Shown in pieces: positions 7,085-9,299 of a DNA stretch of 9,299 bases. The stretch comes from an uncultured Ignavibacteria bacterium (lineage in GTDB: Bacteria; Bacteroidota; Ignavibacteria; SZUA-365): contig CAJXSA010000140.1 of assembly GCA_913060595.1 (NCBI GenBank), positions 1 to 9,299 of the forward strand, in the 5' to 3' direction. Below the pieces are notes generated by a model. It was not told where the DNA came from, did no database searches, and saw only the letters and a list, made by a program, of their open reading frames with translations. Numbering within the stretch: the first letter of the stretch is position 1; every line of letters starts with the position of its first letter. The translations under genes and the position numbers were made by a program.

Positions 7085-7209
7085 GAATGCAATGTAAAGA
7101 ACGGGAGGATGGAATGATAAAAGCCACCGTGCGCGGGCAACGCGTGTGAAATGACACAATTGCGGCGAAATTCTCTTCTGTGTGATGGTTTTTTTGTTAT
7201 ATTCCTCAA

Positions 7210-7219
7210 TTCACGTGAA
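7210..7219. promoter_or_regulatory. Perfect palindrome, possible operator
   Basis: TTCACGTGAA is a 10-bp perfect dyad located just downstream of the TATATT element and 37 bases before the dipeptidase start, a position where a dimeric repressor could act. No second copy was found in this gap, and 10-bp palindromes occur by chance, so this is tentative. Confidence 0.25.
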
Positions 7220-7243
7220 ATTCGCCCAATTTCGTGCACCAGC

Positions 7244-7249
7244 AGGAGA
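7244..7249 (+). promoter_or_regulatory. Ribosome binding site of the dipeptidase gene
   Basis: AGGAGA lies seven bases before ATG 7257 and is the best Shine-Dalgarno match in the window. It decides against the in-frame upstream GTG at 7182. Confidence 0.8.
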
Positions 7250-7256
7250 TATAGTG

Positions 7257-8639
7257 ATGAAAGAGCTTGTGGATTATTTCAAAGCGAACCATGATCGTTA
7301 CATGGAGGAACTGGCGGAGTACATCAAGATTCCGAGCATAAGTGCCCATGCGGACCGTCGCAAGGACATGGCGAAGGCCGCGAAGTTCACAGAAAAGCAG
7401 CTGAAGGCGGCAGGCCTGAAAAACGTCAAGCAGTATCCCACCAAGGGCAACCCGGTGGTCTACGGTGAGTGGCTGGGCGCGAAGGGCGCGCCGACCGTGC
7501 TGGTGTACGGACATTACGATGTGCAGCCGGTCGAACCCCTGGAGAAGTGGAAGACAGAGCCGTTCACCATGACCATCAAGGGCGGAAAGATGTTTGCCCG
7601 CGGTACGGCAGACGACAAGGGACAGGTGTTCATTCACTTCAAGGTGATCGAGGCTTACCTCAAGACGCAGAAGAAGTTACCGGTCAACATCAAAGTCATC
7701 GTTGAGGGTGAGGAAGAGGTCGGCAGCATCAACCTGGTCGACTTCATAAAGAAGCATCGCAAGCTGCTGACCTGTGACACCATCCTGATTTCCGACACGA
7801 ACATGCAGGGGAAGACCAAGCCGAGCATCACCTACGGGCTGCGCGGACTGACCTACCTCGAGCTTTCGGTGACCTCGATGAGCGGCGACCAGCACAGCGG
7901 CACCTACGGCGGCGGCGTCGCCAACCCCGCGCAGGTTCTCGCTGAACTGCTGGTCAAGTGCAAGGACCCGAAAAGCAGCAAGATCAAGATTCCCGGATTC
8001 TACGACGATGTCGTGCCCCTGAGCAAGAAAGAGCGCAGCGAGCTGGCGAAAATGCCGCATGACGACATGATGTACGCCAAATCCATCGGTGCAGTCAGCA
8101 CCTTCGGTGAAAAAGGCTACTCGACCGTGGAGCGCACCGGTGCGCGTCCCACTTTCGAAATCAACGGCATCTGGGGAGGTCATACAGGACAGGGTGTCAA
8201 AACCGTGCTCCCGGCCTCGGCGCATGCGAAGGTCTCCATGCGCCTTGTCGCCAACCAGGATCCTGACAAAATCGCGAAGCTGTTCAAGGATTACATCAAG
8301 GACATCGCACCGGACACGGTGAAAGTGGATGTGAAGCTGTATGAGAACAACGGCTACGCGGCACTGACCCCGATTGATGCCGACGGAATGAAAGCCGCTT
8401 CGCGCGCCATCAAGAAAGTGTACAAGAAGGATCCCTTCTTCACCCGTGAAGGCGGTTCGATCCCCGTGGTCGCGGATTTCCAGCATCTGCTCGGCGTCGA
8501 GGCGATCCTCCTCGGTTTTGGCCTTCCCGACGACAATCTGCATGCTCCCAATGAAAAGATGGATATTTCCCAGTTCAAGAACGGACTGGTGACAACCATG
8601 CATTTTCTCGAGGAATATGCGGCCTTGAAGGCGAAGTAA
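7257..8639 (+). CDS. M20-family dipeptidase (carnosinase/CNDP-like metallopeptidase)
   Basis: The 460-residue protein has no signal peptide and should be cytosolic. It carries the complete M20 metal centre: VYGHYDVQP with His86 and Asp88, ARGTADDKGQ with bridging Asp119, EGEEEVGS with catalytic and metal-binding Glu153/Glu154, ISDTN with Asp180, and NLHAPNEK with His429. SGDQHSGTYGGGVANP (209 on) matches the DxHSG motif of the dimerisation (lid) domain, with His213 contacting substrate in relatives. The length is normal for the family. Members bind two zinc (or manganese) ions and cleave dipeptides and related small peptides; the particular substrate cannot be read from the sequence. The start at ATG 7257 is fixed by the Shine-Dalgarno just upstream. 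The gene stands alone and is followed by two hairpins. Confidence 0.93.
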   Translation: MKELVDYFKANHDRYMEELAEYIKIPSISAHADRRKDMAKAAKFTEKQLKAAGLKNVKQYPTKGNPVVYGEWLGAKGAPTVLVYGHYDVQPVEPLEKWKTEPFTMTIKGGKMFARGTADDKGQVFIHFKVIEAYLKTQKKLPVNIKVIVEGEEEVGSINLVDFIKKHRKLLTCDTILISDTNMQGKTKPSITYGLRGLTYLELSVTSMSGDQHSGTYGGGVANPAQVLAELLVKCKDPKSSKIKIPGFYDDVVPLSKKERSELAKMPHDDMMYAKSIGAVSTFGEKGYSTVERTGARPTFEINGIWGGHTGQGVKTVLPASAHAKVSMRLVANQDPDKIAKLFKDYIKDIAPDTVKVDVKLYENNGYAALTPIDADGMKAASRAIKKVYKKDPFFTREGGSIPVVADFQHLLGVEAILLGFGLPDDNLHAPNEKMDISQFKNGLVTTMHFLEEYAALKAK

Positions 8640-8655
8640 TCACCGGACAGGCGGC

Positions 8656-8683
8656 AGATATTTGCCGAAATCCGGAAATATCT
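8656..8683 (+). other. Hairpin in the 3' untranslated region of the dipeptidase gene
   Basis: AGATATTT (8656-8663) pairs perfectly with AAATATCT (8676-8683). Inside, CCG (8665-8667) pairs with CGG (8673-8675) after a single unpaired G, leaving a five-base loop. It starts 17 bases after the stop codon and is not followed by a T-run, so it is not itself a canonical terminator. It could stabilise the mRNA end or be a small binding site. Confidence 0.5.
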
Positions 8684-8695
8684 CGATGAGTCGGC

Positions 8696-8730
8696 GCAGC
8701 GGCGGAGTGCATTCCGTCGCTGCTTTTTTT
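8696..8730 (+). terminator. Intrinsic terminator of the dipeptidase gene
   Basis: GCAGCGGCGGA (8696-8706) pairs with TCCGTCGCTGC (8713-8723), with one G-T pair in an 11-bp stem and a six-base loop. Seven T residues follow directly (8724-8730). The T-run overlaps the stop codon of the converging minus-strand gene by two bases. Confidence 0.9.
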
Positions 8731-9299
8731 ATTCCGCAGGCAGGCGCTCGGCGAACATCATGAGATGTCCTTCGCCGCGGCGGGTGATGAAAATGACCCC
8801 GGAGCGGCCGCCCCTGAGGCGCAGCTTCCCACGTATCTGTTCGGGTGTCTCCGGGAAGCCGCGTTTCTTGATTTCCGTCGCGGGACCGAAATCGAGTTCC
8901 GCGGCGATGCGCCGGAGCCGCTTCCGGTTGAACGTCTCGACGCGGAGCAGGCGAAAGCCCCGGTGCCACACCGATGCGGGAGGGGGCGAGGAACTCCATC
9001 CGTAGGCGATGTGGGGATCGAGCGGCTCTGCACCGTGCGCGCGCAGATAGTCCGCCACGCGTCCGGTGCGTATGATCGCGGGATGCGGTTCGATGAGAAA
9101 CCGCGGCTCGCCGGCATGCACGGGAGCATGCCGGACGGGGATCCATCTCGCGCCGTTATCCGCGTGCAGCGCGACCACCGCGGGAAGGCCGCAGTTGCGG
9201 GAAAGCAGCTGTTCGGGACAGCCGGATCCGACGGCGACTGTCGCGAGCGTCCATCCCGGCGGCGGATCGGCCCCGGGCGCGATTTTCACCAGCACGGGC
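8729..9299 (-). CDS. THUMP-like domain protein, probable class I SAM-dependent methyltransferase, C-terminal part
   Basis: About 190 codons are visible, ending at TAA 8731-8729. The frame remains open at the window edge, so the N-terminus is missing and the GTG at 9295 is very unlikely to be the start. The visible part begins LVKIAPGADPPPG, resembling the PxxD-type segment that closes the methyltransferase core in this family. The last 75 or so residues match the THUMP-like domain: HPAIIRTGRVADYL, LLRVETFNRKRLRRIAAEL and TEIKKRGFPETPEQIRGKL, then GVIFITRRGEGHLMMFAERL. Proteins of this type usually carry a Rossmann-fold methyltransferase domain upstream and are presumed to act on RNA; the substrate is not known to me. 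The gene is convergent with the dipeptidase and its stop codon overlaps the dipeptidase terminator. Confidence 0.75.
   Translation of the reverse strand, partial: PVLVKIAPGADPPPGWTLATVAVGSGCPEQLLSRNCGLPAVVALHADNGARWIPVRHAPVHAGEPRFLIEPHPAIIRTGRVADYLRAHGAEPLDPHIAYGWSSSPPPASVWHRGFRLLRVETFNRKRLRRIAAELDFGPATEIKKRGFPETPEQIRGKLRLRGGRSGVIFITRRGEGHLMMFAERLPAE

Larger units (their letters stand above)
7085..7256. other. Divergent intergenic region between uup and the dipeptidase gene
   Basis: This 172-base gap must contain promoters for both genes. On the plus strand a T-run leads into TATATT (7198-7203), a possible -10 for the dipeptidase gene without a good -35. On the minus strand TTGCCC (7137-7142) lies 15 bases before TATCAT (7116-7121), a poor candidate for uup. 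A perfect 10-bp palindrome TTCACGTGAA lies at 7210-7219. No coding sequence is supported here. Confidence 0.45.

Noticed and set aside
7085..7159. TTG-initiated 25-residue extension of the ABC-F protein
   Set aside because: The extension is not typical of ABC-F N-termini, which begin a few residues before the first beta strand. ATG 7084 gives exactly that.
7182..7256. GTG-initiated 25-residue extension of the dipeptidase
   Set aside because: The AGGAGA at 7244-7249 is correctly spaced only for ATG 7257, and the extension overlaps the likely promoter region.
1..9299. CRISPR arrays, tRNA/rRNA genes, insertion sequences, toxin-antitoxin or defence genes
   Set aside because: No repeat-spacer pattern, cloverleaf, rRNA-like stretch, transposase motif or recognisable defence gene was found on either strand.

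Overview
The window is a stretch of ordinary bacterial chromosome, GC-rich by eye, with AT-rich pockets only in the divergent intergenic regions. The gene content suggests the Bacteroidota/Chlorobiota (FCB) group, possibly an Ignavibacteria- or Kapabacteria-like lineage. Three things point that way: a large secreted protein built from InlB-B-like, BACON-like and choice-of-anchor/Ig-like modules, a lipobox lipoprotein, and weak or absent Shine-Dalgarno sequences at some starts. This taxonomy is inferred from style of content; no marker gene is present.

Layout. (1) Positions 1-1898, minus strand: one uninterrupted reading frame of 632 codons, open at the window edge. It is the N-terminal part of a secreted multidomain adhesin-like or surface protein. 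(2) 1899-2112: AT-rich divergent promoter region. (3) 2113-4284, plus strand: a two-gene operon of an NfeD/YuaF-type OB-fold membrane protein and a flotillin, closed by a strong hairpin terminator at 4321-4356. The NfeD-like protein carries an unusual Asp/His/Met-rich insert that contains three perfect-length 12-residue tandem repeats. (4) 4474-5088, plus: a small lipoprotein of unknown function with a GTG start and its own terminator. (5) 5174-7084, minus: an ABC-F ATPase of the Uup type, convergent with the lipoprotein. (6) 7085-7256: divergent intergenic region with a 10-bp palindrome. (7) 7257-8639, plus: a cytosolic M20-family dipeptidase followed by two hairpins, the second a canonical intrinsic terminator. 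(8) 8729-9299, minus: the C-terminal part of a protein with a THUMP-like domain, probably a class I SAM-dependent methyltransferase, cut by the window edge.

How the genes relate. NfeD-like protein and flotillin are a well-known functional pair: the flotillin scaffolds membrane microdomains and the NfeD partner co-localises with it. The remaining genes look like independent transcription units (translation-associated ATPase, peptide turnover, RNA methylation, envelope proteins). I see no mobile element, CRISPR array, tRNA or rRNA. The most unusual signals are the metal-ligand-rich tandem repeat in the NfeD-like protein, the roughly 109-residue cysteine-paired repeats in the secreted protein, and the stacked hairpins after the dipeptidase.
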